A stretch of 64,000 nt of DNA from JACPYM01 sp963699175 (GTDB lineage: Bacteria > Acidobacteriota > Blastocatellia > RBC074): NCBI GenBank assembly GCA_963699175.1, contig OY969418.1, positions 4,712,001-4,776,000 on the forward strand. The letters run 5' to 3'. The stretch's first letter is position 1. The number at the start of each line of letters is the position of its first letter. Of this stretch, positions 49,988 to 58,385 are shown piece after piece. The translations under genes were made by a program, and so were the position numbers. Below the pieces are notes generated by a model, which ran no database searches, was not told the DNA's origin, and saw nothing but the letters and a program-made list of their open reading frames with translations.

Positions 49988-50698
49988 ATGTTGCACAGAA
50001 CGTTTCGCTCTGTTTGGTACACGTTTGTCTGCTTGATTTGTTTGACGGCAATGCGGCAACCCGCGCAGGCCGGGCCGCCTTTGATTTGTCATCCTTTCGA
50101 GATCGGCAACGCGCAATCGCTGCCGTGGTCGAATATCAACGAATGGCGGGCGGTGAAGGGCGATTATGATTTGAATCGCCTGGTGAACGACACACTCGCA
50201 CTGCTTACGCCCAACACGCCAGTCATCGTGCGGATGGAGACGATGCGTCGCGCGACGATTTACGCCGTGTGGGCCGCGCGCGACCGGGAGGTTGGGTACA
50301 AGGTCACGGGACAGAAGGTCGCCGATGAATTGCTCGCGCGCCTGCTGACACGCGTGCAGGAGGCTGCCGGCAAAGGTAAGGCGGATGCATTCGCGCTGTT
50401 TGACGCCGGATACTTGCTTGCCAGCTATAGACAGTCGGGTTGGCAATCAAGTCAGCAGGCTGCGGTGGATGCTTACGCGATGGTGCGGAAAGCGGCAGAG
50501 TTGAGCGGCGACGCGACGATGGAATTGGCCGCCGCGCTGGCTACGCAGGATAAAGCGGCGCAACGCGCGCATCTACAAAAAGCCGTGGCAGGCGCACCGG
50601 AAGGTTCGTTGCTCGCGCGCAATCTGGTCAGTCATTTCGGTGACCGGGGCAAAAACCTGTCCGAACTGCGTGCCAGTGTTGGCTCGACACAGCATTGA
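49988..50698 (+). CDS. Hypothetical secreted protein
   Basis: 236 residues with a signal peptide (YTFVCLICLTAMRQPAQA) and the mature start GPPLICHPFEIGNAQSLPW. The rest is mostly helical with DLNRLVNDTLALLTPNTPVI, FALFDAGYLLASYRQSGW and an alanine-rich end. It looks like a secreted helical repeat protein but I cannot name a family. AAGGAGGAAC precedes the ATG. It follows the anti-sigma gene by 61 bases and may belong to the same regulon; a hairpin follows its stop codon. Confidence 0.75.
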   Translation: MLHRTFRSVWYTFVCLICLTAMRQPAQAGPPLICHPFEIGNAQSLPWSNINEWRAVKGDYDLNRLVNDTLALLTPNTPVIVRMETMRRATIYAVWAARDREVGYKVTGQKVADELLARLLTRVQEAAGKGKADAFALFDAGYLLASYRQSGWQSSQQAAVDAYAMVRKAAELSGDATMELAAALATQDKAAQRAHLQKAVAGAPEGSLLARNLVSHFGDRGKNLSELRASVGSTQH

Positions 50699-50720
50699 TC
50701 TGTTGGCGCATTCAGCATGG

Positions 50721-50763
50721 AGCCGGGGGCGTAGGGAACAAATTTGCTGAGCCGCCCCCGGCT
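50721..50763 (+). terminator. Candidate hairpin terminator after the secreted-protein gene
   Basis: AGCCGGGGGCG at 50721-50731 pairs exactly with CGCCCCCGGCT at 50753-50763 across a 21-base loop. The tail is only CTTTCG, so intrinsic termination would be weak. It lies 22 bases after the stop codon at 50698 and before the next plus-strand gene. Confidence 0.55.
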
Positions 50764-50842
50764 CTTTCGCAACTCGCAATCCCCACGACAATTCGACAAA
50801 TAGCAATACCGGAACATCCAGCGTTCCAGAAGGAGGAAGTGT

Positions 50843-51313
50843 ATGTTGAGTAAACTTTTGAAAACCTCGCTAATATCGCTAACCGTACTGTTCATCGCAC
50901 TGCAATTCAGCCGACCCGCGAAGACCAATCCGGCGAGTGACCCGGCAATATCCTTGCAAGCGCGTGCGCAAGTGCAAAACGAGGTCGTTGCAATCTTCGA
51001 CCGCGCTTGCCGCGATTGCCATTCCAACGAAACCAACTGGCCTTGGTACAGCCGCGTAGCGCCGGTTTCGTGGCTGGTGGCGGATGACGTGCGGATTGGC
51101 CGCCAGCAATTGAACTTCTCCGAGTGGGGCCGCTACAGCGCACGGCAAGTTGAAAACAAGCTCGAAGAGATTTGCGCCGTGGTACAAGCCGAGGCGATGC
51201 CACCCAAGAAATACACACTCGCTCATCCACAAGCCAAGCTCACTGCGGGTGATGTCAAAGCCGTTTGCGCATGGACCGTCGCTGAACAGCAGCGATTGAC
51301 TGCACGAGACTAA
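50843..51313 (+). CDS. Haem-binding domain-containing secreted protein
   Basis: 156 residues. The leader (LLKTSLISLTVLFIALQF) is followed by a c-type haem site CRDCHSNETNWPWYSRVAPV, the hallmark of the haem-binding domain found in small secreted cytochromes. MPPKKYTLAHPQAKLT holds a possible axial methionine. Homologues are common in Bacteroidota and Acidobacteriota; a role in electron transfer is likely, but the partner is unknown. AGAAGGAGGA precedes the ATG. An AAAAGGC-type inverted repeat follows. Confidence 0.9.
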   Translation: MLSKLLKTSLISLTVLFIALQFSRPAKTNPASDPAISLQARAQVQNEVVAIFDRACRDCHSNETNWPWYSRVAPVSWLVADDVRIGRQQLNFSEWGRYSARQVENKLEEICAVVQAEAMPPKKYTLAHPQAKLTAGDVKAVCAWTVAEQQRLTARD

Positions 51314-51385
51314 AATCAAAAGGCAAAAGGTCGGCACTTTTTTCTTTCTTTGAAAACAAGCCTAATCCTTTTGCCCTTTGATTTT
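51312..51385. repeat. Inverted repeat, AAAAGGCAAAAGG family, copy 2
   Basis: AAAATCAAAAGGCAAAAGG at 51312-51330 pairs with CCTTTTGCCCTTTGATTTT at 51367-51385 with one mismatch. The loop starts GTCGGCACTTT and contains GAAAACAAG, as in the copy at 32694-32796. The left arm begins on the last base of the haem-protein stop region. It probably doubles as a terminator. Confidence 0.85.
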
Positions 51386-51463
51386 GATTGAGTTTTGCGT
51401 TTACATTGCCCGTCGCTATAATCTGCCTTCCGTAAACAAGCTTCATCATCTTTCTGATACTTT

Positions 51464-52471
51464 ATGAATGTCTTTCAACTCACGCGCGAGCTGATCGAGA
51501 TCGAATCGGTGTCGTGGAACGAGGGCGCTGTCGGGCGCTATCTGCGCGATTATCTGAGCGAGGCTGGGTTTGAGGTAATGACGCAGCAGGTGACAGAAGG
51601 GCGGTTCAACGTTTATGCCAAACACGGCGACCCGCTCGTGACGCTCTCGACGCACATGGACACCGTGCCACCCTTCATCCCGTCGCGCGAAGATGAGCAG
51701 AACATCTACGGGCGCGGCGCGTGTGATGCAAAAGGTCTGATCGCAGCGCAAATCTTTGCGGCGAATAAACTGCGGGAAGAGGGCGCGACCAATCTAGGAT
51801 TGCTCTTTGTCGTCGGCGAAGAGGATGGCAGCGACGGCGCGCGCGTGGCCAACACAATTGTCAATCGCAACAAGTTTTTGATCAACGGCGAGCCGACTGA
51901 AAGCACGCAGGCGCTGGCTTCCAAAGGCGCGTTGCGCGTGGTGATCGAAGCGCACGGGCGCACGGCGCATTCTGCTTATCCTGAATTAGGCGAATCGGCG
52001 ATTGAAAAGTTGCTAGACATTTTGCAGGACATCCGCCAGGCGAATTGGCCGATGGATGAGAAGCTGGGGCCGACGACCTGCAACATCGGGACGATCCAAG
52101 GCGGGCGCAAACCCAACGTCGTGCCGGACGAAGCGGCGAGCGAGTTGATGTTTCGCATCGTGATCGAAGCCGAAGAGATGTTCCGCCAAGTCGAAGCGGT
52201 TGTCGCCGGACGCGCCACGGTCAAACGTGGGTTTACGCTTCCGCCTTTACATCTGAAAACATTGGAGGCGATGGCGCATATCCCGACCAGCGTGGTGCGC
52301 TTCGGCACGGACATTCCGTGTTTGACCAACTGGGGACAGGCGCTGCTGTTCGGACCCGGCTCGATTCACGACGCGCACACCTCGCACGAATTCATCGTCA
52401 AACAAGATTTGTTGAAAGCGGTTGAGACTTACGCGCAAATGGCGCGGACGTTGCTGGCCGCTGCGGCTTGA
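51464..52471 (+). CDS. M20 family metallopeptidase (ArgE/DapE-like)
   Basis: 335 residues without a signal peptide, so cytosolic, unlike the M20 protein at 9785. The zinc site is TLSTHMDTVPP, GRGACDAKGLI and VVGEEDGSDGA, with the lid domain at about 160-265 (IEAHGRTAHSAYPELGESAI). It probably removes acyl groups from amino acids or cleaves dipeptides. No amino-acid biosynthesis gene adjoins it. It precedes a small hypothetical gene by 45 bases. Confidence 0.9.
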   Translation: MNVFQLTRELIEIESVSWNEGAVGRYLRDYLSEAGFEVMTQQVTEGRFNVYAKHGDPLVTLSTHMDTVPPFIPSREDEQNIYGRGACDAKGLIAAQIFAANKLREEGATNLGLLFVVGEEDGSDGARVANTIVNRNKFLINGEPTESTQALASKGALRVVIEAHGRTAHSAYPELGESAIEKLLDILQDIRQANWPMDEKLGPTTCNIGTIQGGRKPNVVPDEAASELMFRIVIEAEEMFRQVEAVVAGRATVKRGFTLPPLHLKTLEAMAHIPTSVVRFGTDIPCLTNWGQALLFGPGSIHDAHTSHEFIVKQDLLKAVETYAQMARTLLAAAA

Positions 52472-52516
52472 AACCACTTGCTTTGCTATCATTTTCAAAC
52501 GGAGAACCAAACAAAC

Positions 52517-52774
52517 ATGCCAACTGCGAAATTCACACACGACCCCGGAACCCCTGAATACCAAGCCTCGGAATGGCTGATGACGATTCACAATGCTTAC
52601 CGCGAAATTGATCACGCGATTGAAAGCGCGCCTGACTCGGACGAGTTCATGCAACGGTTGAAAGAGCGCGTGCGCCGTGATTACGAATTGAACCGCGAGC
52701 AAATGGGCTGGACTGAACGCACACGCGATATTGCGTCAAAGGCGTTGGAGCAGGTCTTAAAGACACGCGAATAA
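52517..52774 (+). CDS. Hypothetical 85-residue protein
   Basis: It starts MPTAKFTHDPGTPEYQASEW at ATG 52517, after GGAGAACC. The rest is charged and helical (MQRLKERVRRDYELNREQMG, RTRDIASKALEQVLK), without membrane segments or cysteines. I do not recognise a family. It lies after the M20 gene on the same strand and converges on cheR across a hairpin terminator. Confidence 0.7.
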   Translation: MPTAKFTHDPGTPEYQASEWLMTIHNAYREIDHAIESAPDSDEFMQRLKERVRRDYELNREQMGWTERTRDIASKALEQVLKTRE

Positions 52775-52800
52775 AGCGCAGGGTTGATTGAGCAATATAG

Positions 52801-52852
52801 GCTTGAGCAAGCCAAGCATAGGTGTTTGGTTTGCTCAAGCTTTTACTTTTTG
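52801..52852. terminator. Bidirectional hairpin terminator between convergent genes
   Basis: GCTTGAGCAAGCC at 52801-52813 pairs with GGTTTGCTCAAGC at 52828-52840, followed on the plus strand by TTTTACTTTTTG. It lies 26 bases after the small plus-strand gene and reaches the last codons of cheR, so it can end the plus-strand transcript; the upstream A-rich side is weaker for the other direction. Confidence 0.8.
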
Positions 52853-53721
52853 TCTATCGTTTTTTGGAAGAAAGATGGCTCTTCAGCAAGTGGCGTGAGT
52901 TTGCTTGAATGTACTAGCCCAGCCTCCGCCGGCGCGACCATCAAGTAGCCGCCCGTGCGCAAGGCCTGCGCGAAATTGGAAACAAGGCGGCGCGCCGCCA
53001 TCCCGTGCAGCATCGAAAGCACGTTCGCACACACGATTAGATCAAAGCGTTGGTTCACTCCACGCCAATACATACGGTCAAACAGGTTCAATCGGCGAAA
53101 AACGACCGAGCGCCGCGCCGCTGCGGTAAGCAGAAAGTTTGTCTCGCCCTTACCAATGCGTTCGAAGAACTCTGTGCGCGTGATTTCATCCAGCGAAGCC
53201 ACTGCCGACGCCGGGTAGTGCGCTCGACTGGCTTCGAGTAAGGCGCAATTCCGCACATCGGTGGCTAGAATCTCCACCCTGGCAGCCCCTATGACAGAAG
53301 GGTTTTGTAACTGTGCTTGATTGATAGTGATCGCCAGCGAATAAGCCTCCTCACCCGTCGCGCAGGCGGCGCTCCACAGCCGCAGCGGCTCCTCGGCAGG
53401 ACGGTCGCGCAGCAACTGGGGGAAGATGGTTTGGCGCAGGAAGGCGAACTGTGGCGGCTCGCGGAAGAAGGTTGTCTCACCGATGGCGGTCGCTTCAACA
53501 AGCGCGAGCAATTCGCTCTGGTTGCCGACGGCGTGTTGGCAATAGGTTTCAGGGCTGAGGCCGAGCCGTCGGGCTTTTTCATCAACCGCCGCCTGGATGA
53601 TGGCCTTGTTCGTGGCATTAGCCGCCCAGCCAAACTCTTCGGCCAGCGCCTCCTCCAATCTCTTCATCACGGAAGTCTGTTCCGCTGCCTCTTTCGACTG
53701 AGTGCGCGTAGGATGCTTCAT
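52843..53721 (-). CDS. cheR: CheR-type protein-glutamate methyltransferase
   Basis: 292 residues from ATG 53721, which overlaps the moaC stop as ATGA; a second possible start is nine codons earlier. The N-terminal helical domain is followed by the AdoMet domain: GETTFFREPPQFAFLRQTIF, LRLWSAACATGEEAYSLAIT (motif I) and VCANVLSMLHGMAARRLVSN. CheR methylates glutamates of chemoreceptors. No receptor, CheA or CheB gene is nearby, so it may serve a different alternative signalling system or a distant cluster. Its translational coupling to molybdenum-cofactor genes is unusual. Confidence 0.88.
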   Translation of the reverse strand: MKHPTRTQSKEAAEQTSVMKRLEEALAEEFGWAANATNKAIIQAAVDEKARRLGLSPETYCQHAVGNQSELLALVEATAIGETTFFREPPQFAFLRQTIFPQLLRDRPAEEPLRLWSAACATGEEAYSLAITINQAQLQNPSVIGAARVEILATDVRNCALLEASRAHYPASAVASLDEITRTEFFERIGKGETNFLLTAAARRSVVFRRLNLFDRMYWRGVNQRFDLIVCANVLSMLHGMAARRLVSNFAQALRTGGYLMVAPAEAGLVHSSKLTPLAEEPSFFQKTIDKK

Positions 53722-54230
53722 GATGCTGGATTCTGCGTTCTGCGCCATTCACCCGAACGTCCGCCGCTCTTGCGTTCTAGTTGGATGTCAGTAATCACCA
53801 TACCCCGGTCAATCGCTTTGCACATATCATAAAGCGTGAGCGCCGCCACCGAAACCGCTGTCAACGCTTCCATCTCAACGCCTGTCTGCGCGCCAGTCGT
53901 CGCTGTGGCTGTGAGATACGCGCCGTCATCCTGGAGAGTAATCTGTACGTTCGCGTGCGAAAGCGCCAGCGAATGACAGAGCGGGATTAATTCCGCCGTG
54001 CGCTTGGCAGCCATAATGCCTGCCAAGCGCGCCGTCTCCAGCGGGTCGCCCTTTGGCGTGCGGCGTTCACGAATCGCGGTTACCGTGGCGGCTGACATTT
54101 TAACTACGCCGCTCGCTTCCGCCGTGCGCTGTGTCACCGATTTCGCGCCGACATCCACCATCGTGATGCGCCCTTCGGCGTCCAGGTGGGTAAGTGTTGT
54201 AGCTTTCTCTTCAGCCATCGCGTGGGTCAA
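53718..54230 (-). CDS. moaC: Cyclic pyranopterin monophosphate synthase MoaC
   Basis: 170 residues, the usual length. Family blocks: MVDVGAKSVTQRTAEASGVV, AKRTAELIPLCHSLALSHAN and GVEMEALTAVSVAALTLYDM with KAIDRGMVI. It converts the GTP-derived cyclic intermediate made by MoaA into cPMP, the first committed step of molybdopterin synthesis, in the cytosol. It lies three bases after the moeA stop and overlaps cheR. moaA, moaD and moaE are not in the window. Confidence 0.96.
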   Translation of the reverse strand: MTHAMAEEKATTLTHLDAEGRITMVDVGAKSVTQRTAEASGVVKMSAATVTAIRERRTPKGDPLETARLAGIMAAKRTAELIPLCHSLALSHANVQITLQDDGAYLTATATTGAQTGVEMEALTAVSVAALTLYDMCKAIDRGMVITDIQLERKSGGRSGEWRRTQNPAS

Positions 54231-54233
54231 CTT

Positions 54234-55448
54234 TCAATCGCGCAACGAGATTACTTCAGCCAATTCGCCTTCGTTCAAACTGGCGCGATCTTCCGGTACG
54301 ACGATCAACGCATCCGCCCGCATAAACGCCACTAGATCAGAGGAGCCGCCCCATTTAAGCGGTTCCGCTTCCGCGCGACCTGCGCGAATCCGCAGGCGCG
54401 CCGGTTGATGGCTACGGCGCGGTGGCGCGCCCTTGACCGTGCGTGTCAGATACGCTTGTGAACGTGGCAAATGAATTTCATTCGCACCCTGCATTTTGAG
54501 CAAGGCCGGGCGCGCAAACAAGTGGAATGAGACGGCCACCGAGACCGGATTACCCGGCAGGCCGAAGATGACATTCTCGCCCAGGCGCGCGAAAACGGTC
54601 GGCTTGCCCGGATGCATTGCCACCTTTTCAATGAGGACTTCTGCGCCCAGCGCGTGCAAAACCGGTTTGACCAGATCGTAATCGCCCATTGAAACACCGC
54701 CCGAAAGCATCACGACATCGGCCTGCGACAAAGCTTCGGCAATCGCCTGTTGCGTCGCGTCAAAATCGTCGTGCACAATTCCGGCGCTGATGACTTCGAC
54801 GCCTGCTTTGGCCGCGTAGCCTCCGAGCGAATAGGTGTTTGAGTTGCGAATTTGTGCGCCTTGCGGTTGCTCGTGCACTTCAACCAACTCGCTGCCTGTC
54901 GAGAGCAACGCCAGCCGTGGACGCCGCGCCACCGTTACACGCGCATGGCCGAAACTCGCCAACGCCGCCGCCACTGCGGGCGTGATCCGCTCGCCAGCTT
55001 TAACTATAACTTCACCGTCACGCGCTTCGCTGGCGCGGGGTGTGATGAACTGCCCGGTGGTAACCGGTTCAGTCAATTCAATCCAACCGTCTTCGCCGAC
55101 TTGAATCACCTCGATCTTCTGCACGGCGTCTGCGCCACTTGGCACGGGCGCGCCTGTCATAATGCGCACTGCTTGCCCAGCTTCAACCTGTCTATTGAAT
55201 GCAAAGCCCGCCGCTGATTCGCCAATAGCACGTAACCGGATAGGGCTTCCCTCACTCGCGTTGGATGTATCGTCTGCTCTAACCGCATAGCCATCCATCC
55301 GCGCGCGATCAAAAGGTGGCAGGTCGAGATCAGAAAGCGCATCACGCCGCAAGACACGCCCCACAGCATTGGCCAGCGCAACATCCTCGTTAGGCAAGAC
55401 CGGCGTGTTAGCAAGAATGAGTTGCAACGCATCTTCGATACGCAGCAT
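54234..55448 (-). CDS. moeA: Molybdopterin molybdenumtransferase MoeA
   Basis: 404 residues from ATG 55448. Features: PPFDRARMDGYAVRADDTSN, MTGAPVPSGADAVQKIE, LLSTGSELVEVHEQPQGAQI, MLSGGVSMGDYDLVKPVLHA and FGLPGNPVSVAVSFHLFARP. It inserts molybdate into adenylated molybdopterin. The cofactor would serve oxidoreductases encoded elsewhere. It is the first gene of the moeA-moaC-cheR operon, starting about 30 bases after the terminator of the tRNA pair upstream. Confidence 0.95.
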   Translation of the reverse strand: MLRIEDALQLILANTPVLPNEDVALANAVGRVLRRDALSDLDLPPFDRARMDGYAVRADDTSNASEGSPIRLRAIGESAAGFAFNRQVEAGQAVRIMTGAPVPSGADAVQKIEVIQVGEDGWIELTEPVTTGQFITPRASEARDGEVIVKAGERITPAVAAALASFGHARVTVARRPRLALLSTGSELVEVHEQPQGAQIRNSNTYSLGGYAAKAGVEVISAGIVHDDFDATQQAIAEALSQADVVMLSGGVSMGDYDLVKPVLHALGAEVLIEKVAMHPGKPTVFARLGENVIFGLPGNPVSVAVSFHLFARPALLKMQGANEIHLPRSQAYLTRTVKGAPPRRSHQPARLRIRAGRAEAEPLKWGGSSDLVAFMRADALIVVPEDRASLNEGELAEVISLRD

Positions 55449-55478
55449 AAGATTTCCGTGAAGAAAAGCAGGGTTCTG

Positions 55479-55515
55479 CAAAGACAGAAAAGCCGCTCGC
55501 AAATCACGAGCGGCT
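55479..55515 (-). terminator. Intrinsic terminator of the tRNA-Val/tRNA-Asp transcript
   Basis: On the minus strand AGCCGCTCG (55515-55507) and CGAGCGGCT (55499-55491) form a nine-base stem with a seven-base loop, followed by TTTTCTGTCTTT. It lies 45 bases after tRNA-Asp and should isolate the tRNA transcript from moeA. Confidence 0.85.
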
Positions 55516-55557
55516 CATAAAGATATTACTGATGAAATAAGTGCAGCAGATTGTAGA

Positions 55558-55639
<82 letters not shown>

Positions 55640-55659
55640 GTCAAACTGCATTTTGGTGG

Positions 55660-55733
<74 letters not shown>

Positions 55734-55873
55734 AACCCTTTGCGAACGAGCAGCCATCTTACAAACCACCCCGAGCACTGTCAAGCTTTGCCACAAATAT
55801 ATCTCAAGCTATACTGCCAGTGCGTTTTACCGTTGCCTCATTCGATTCTGGTCTGTGCTGGGAGAGGTTATTG

Positions 55874-56992
55874 ATGCCGGTTTCAAGTCGCGTTCATATA
55901 TGGCTATTGGTTCTATGCCTTACCGCGTCATTTTTCTTGGCGTTCAATTCAGCCGCGCAAGAGAAAGCTCAAACGCAAAATCCGCCGCAGAATCCTAAAG
56001 AAGAGAAAGTTGACGCCATCCGCGTTGACACCGATCTGGTTTCGGTTGAGGTGGAGGTGACAGACCAGAACGGGCTGCGCTACGCACAGAAGCTGAAGGC
56101 AGAAGATTTCGTCGTTTATGAAGACGGCGTGCGGCAAAAGGTCAGCAACTTCTCCACGACCGAGGTGCCATTCAACCTGGTATTAATGCTTGATACCTCC
56201 GGCAGCGCGCATGAGGAACTGGGGCTGATGCAACAGGCGGCACGGCGCTTTCTCACCGAATTGCGTCCGGCTGACCGAGTCGCCATCATTCAATTCAATC
56301 AAGAGGTCGAACTCATCAAGGATTTAACGACTGACCGTGCGAAACTCGAAAAGGCGCTCGGCCAGATTACTGGCGGCAGCGGCACTTCTTTTTACGACGC
56401 ATTGCAACTGTCGCTTGATGAGGTCTTCCGCAAAGTCGCCGGACGTAAAGCCATCGTGGCGTTGACTGATGGCGTGGACTCGTATGGCTTCAACACCTAC
56501 GATCAAATCCTGCCAAATCTGGAACGGGCTGGTGTGGCGCTCTACTTTCTTGAACTCGACACAGAGGAATTCACTGAAGCGCGATTGATGCTCAGTTGCG
56601 CCGACTCCAAGCATTTCAGGTTTTCGCGTAAGCAGTTGAAAAAGTATTTTGACGAGTTTGTCGGCGACGGCAATCGCTCAGACTACGAAAACCACTGCAA
56701 ATTGGAACGGATGGAAAAAATGCAGATCAGCCGCCGTCTCTACGAAGCCGCACACAACGAATTGCGCGAGATGGCCGAGAAGACGGGCGGCCACGTTCAC
56801 CCGGTCAAATCGTTGAAACAACTCGAACCGGCCTACGCGCAAATCGCCGAGCAGTTGCGCACTCAATATTCGCTTGCTTACTACCCGTCGAACGAAAAAC
56901 ACGATGGCCAATGGCGCGCGCTACGCGTCGAAGTTAAAAAGCCAGGATTGACGGTCTCCGCCAAACCAGGTTATCGCGCGCCTCTTGAGTAA
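55874..56992 (+). CDS. Secreted VWA domain-containing protein
   Basis: 372 residues from ATG 55874; an upstream in-frame start would overlap tRNA-Val and is unlikely. After a signal peptide (HIWLLVLCLTASFFLAFNSA) comes the Ig-like block RVDTDLVSVEVEVTDQNG and DFVVYEDGVRQKVSNF, then a VWA domain with MIDAS VLMLDTSGSAHEE, FYDALQLSLDEVF and IVALTDGVDSYGF. The tail YSLAYYPSNEKHDGQWRALR is typical. This architecture is very common in Acidobacteriota and is thought to work in cell-surface protein binding. A single gene with its own promoter region of ~140 bases. Confidence 0.9.
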   Translation: MPVSSRVHIWLLVLCLTASFFLAFNSAAQEKAQTQNPPQNPKEEKVDAIRVDTDLVSVEVEVTDQNGLRYAQKLKAEDFVVYEDGVRQKVSNFSTTEVPFNLVLMLDTSGSAHEELGLMQQAARRFLTELRPADRVAIIQFNQEVELIKDLTTDRAKLEKALGQITGGSGTSFYDALQLSLDEVFRKVAGRKAIVALTDGVDSYGFNTYDQILPNLERAGVALYFLELDTEEFTEARLMLSCADSKHFRFSRKQLKKYFDEFVGDGNRSDYENHCKLERMEKMQISRRLYEAAHNELREMAEKTGGHVHPVKSLKQLEPAYAQIAEQLRTQYSLAYYPSNEKHDGQWRALRVEVKKPGLTVSAKPGYRAPLE

Positions 56993-57188
56993 ATTCGGTC
57001 ATTACTCCATAACGGTTACTGAGGCTTTCCCTGCGCTCCATTTCGCATGCCAACCTTCTCCGCTCACTCCAAGTCGCGCGAGTAAGCTCAATTATTTCTG
57101 CCTTTCTTGCATTGGCCATGCCGGGCACACAGCTTGCTCGGCTGTAAGCACAATCCCACAACCAATTTCTCCGAAGGAGGACGTCAAG

Positions 57189-57311
57189 ATGTCAGTTATC
57201 AATGACGAGCAACGTAAACGTGATGAGAAAGCCCTTGCCACTTTCCTGATTTTCTTCAACTTAAGCTTGCTTGGCTTATTCCTCTTCGTCTGTTTCTTCC
57301 GAGCGGCATGA
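57189..57311 (+). CDS. Small 40-residue membrane protein
   Basis: ATG 57189 has an excellent ribosome site (GAAGGAGG seven bases upstream). The product is a charged head, MSVINDEQRKRDEKALATFL, followed by one hydrophobic helix (IFFNLSLLGLFLFVCFF) and RAA. It is too short to assign to a family. The strong ribosome site and the clean membrane topology argue that it is expressed. It stands alone between the VWA and TPR genes. Confidence 0.65.
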   Translation: MSVINDEQRKRDEKALATFLIFFNLSLLGLFLFVCFFRAA

Positions 57312-57420
57312 ACTGTGTCCGGCGAGTGGTGACATTACCCATTGTGACAATTCGTCGCATAGCTTAGCTGGCGAATTGATCGCGCTAATCATTTTTGCCC
57401 CGCCTGTCCGCTGACCACAC

Positions 57421-57450
57421 TTGACAAGCCTGTAGAGCGCCCGCTATTTT
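57421..57450 (+). promoter_or_regulatory. Candidate sigma-70 promoter for the TPR gene
   Basis: TTGACA at 57421-57426 is spaced 18 bases from TATTTT at 57445-57450, about 50 bases before the TTG start codon. The -35 is a consensus match; the -10 matches four of six. Confidence 0.5.
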
Positions 57451-57498
57451 CGCCCTTTCCTTATAGCCTCGAGATTATTTCCTATAGGAGTTACAACA

Positions 57499-58281
57499 TT
57501 GGCAAAAGGGCGAGCACATAGTTTGAAGAGCGATCCATTGATGGATCAATACGTCAAGACCACCGGCTGGGTACAGGAACGTTCCAAGCCCATAATGACT
57601 TATTTGACCGTGGCGGCAGCCGTGATTGCGCTGGCGTTGATTGTCTGGCTGATTTTTTCACGCCGCGCAAATAATGCAGCGGAGGCGCTGGCTGAAGCCT
57701 TCCGTGTCAACGACGCGCTGGTGGCCAACCCGATTCCGCCGAACGCGCAGGGTTATGTTTTCACTACCCAGGACGAAAAGCATCGCAAAGCTTACGAGGC
57801 CTTTAGCAAGGCAGCTAGCGACTATTCTTCCTACAATGGCGATTTGGGCCGCTACTATGCAGCTACGCATCAACTCTACTTCGAGCCTGAGAAGGCCGAG
57901 GTGACGTTGAAAGAACTGTCCCAGAAAGATTCTCCGGTCAGCGCGCAGGCACGCATGGCCTTGGCCGGACGTTATGAAGTGGCGGGCAAGTACGATGAGG
58001 CGATTGCCGAATACAACAAGCTCAAAGAAAAACCTGGCGACGTTTCCGTAGCGCTGATCAAGCTGAAGACGGCGCGCGCCTACGAAACGGCGGGCAAGAA
58101 TAAAGAGGCCTCCGATCTCCTCTTTGAAATCGCCAGTGACAAAGATGTGCGCTCCACTCCGGTTGGCACTGAGGCAGTCACGCGGCTGACGGTGCTAGAC
58201 CCTGAGCGAGTGGAGAAATTGCCTGCGGCGGATCCTGGCAAGCTGGGCTTCGGCGGTGGGCTGGGCGGCCTGGTCAGATAG
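57499..58281 (+). CDS. Membrane-anchored TPR protein (YfgM-like)
   Basis: 260 residues; the start is TTG 57499 with TAGGAG about ten bases upstream. A short cytosolic head (MAKGRAHSLKSDPLMDQYVK) is followed by one membrane helix (TYLTVAAAVIALALIVWLI) and ~200 residues of helical pairs with TPR spacing (YEAFSKAASDYSSYNGDLG, AGKYDEAIAEYNKLKEK, AYETAGKNKEASDLLFEIA). It ends in a glycine-rich tail. The layout matches YfgM/TPR_21-type proteins that assist periplasmic folding, but the sequence similarity is weak. A strong terminator follows. Confidence 0.82.
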   Translation: MAKGRAHSLKSDPLMDQYVKTTGWVQERSKPIMTYLTVAAAVIALALIVWLIFSRRANNAAEALAEAFRVNDALVANPIPPNAQGYVFTTQDEKHRKAYEAFSKAASDYSSYNGDLGRYYAATHQLYFEPEKAEVTLKELSQKDSPVSAQARMALAGRYEVAGKYDEAIAEYNKLKEKPGDVSVALIKLKTARAYETAGKNKEASDLLFEIASDKDVRSTPVGTEAVTRLTVLDPERVEKLPAADPGKLGFGGGLGGLVR

Positions 58282-58308
58282 GTTCTGTCATTGACGGCCA
58301 ACAAATTG

Positions 58309-58353
58309 GGCGAATGATAAGCGGCTCGCGCTTATCATTCGCCTTTGTTTTTT
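58309..58353 (+). terminator. Strong intrinsic terminator after the TPR gene
   Basis: GGCGAATGATAAGC (58309-58322) pairs perfectly with GCTTATCATTCGCC (58330-58343) across a seven-base loop, followed by TTTGTTTTTT. It lies between the plus-strand TPR gene and the minus-strand endonuclease V gene. Confidence 0.95.
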
Positions 58354-58385
58354 GTGCTGACCCAAGCAGGAAAAGTCGAAATCAC

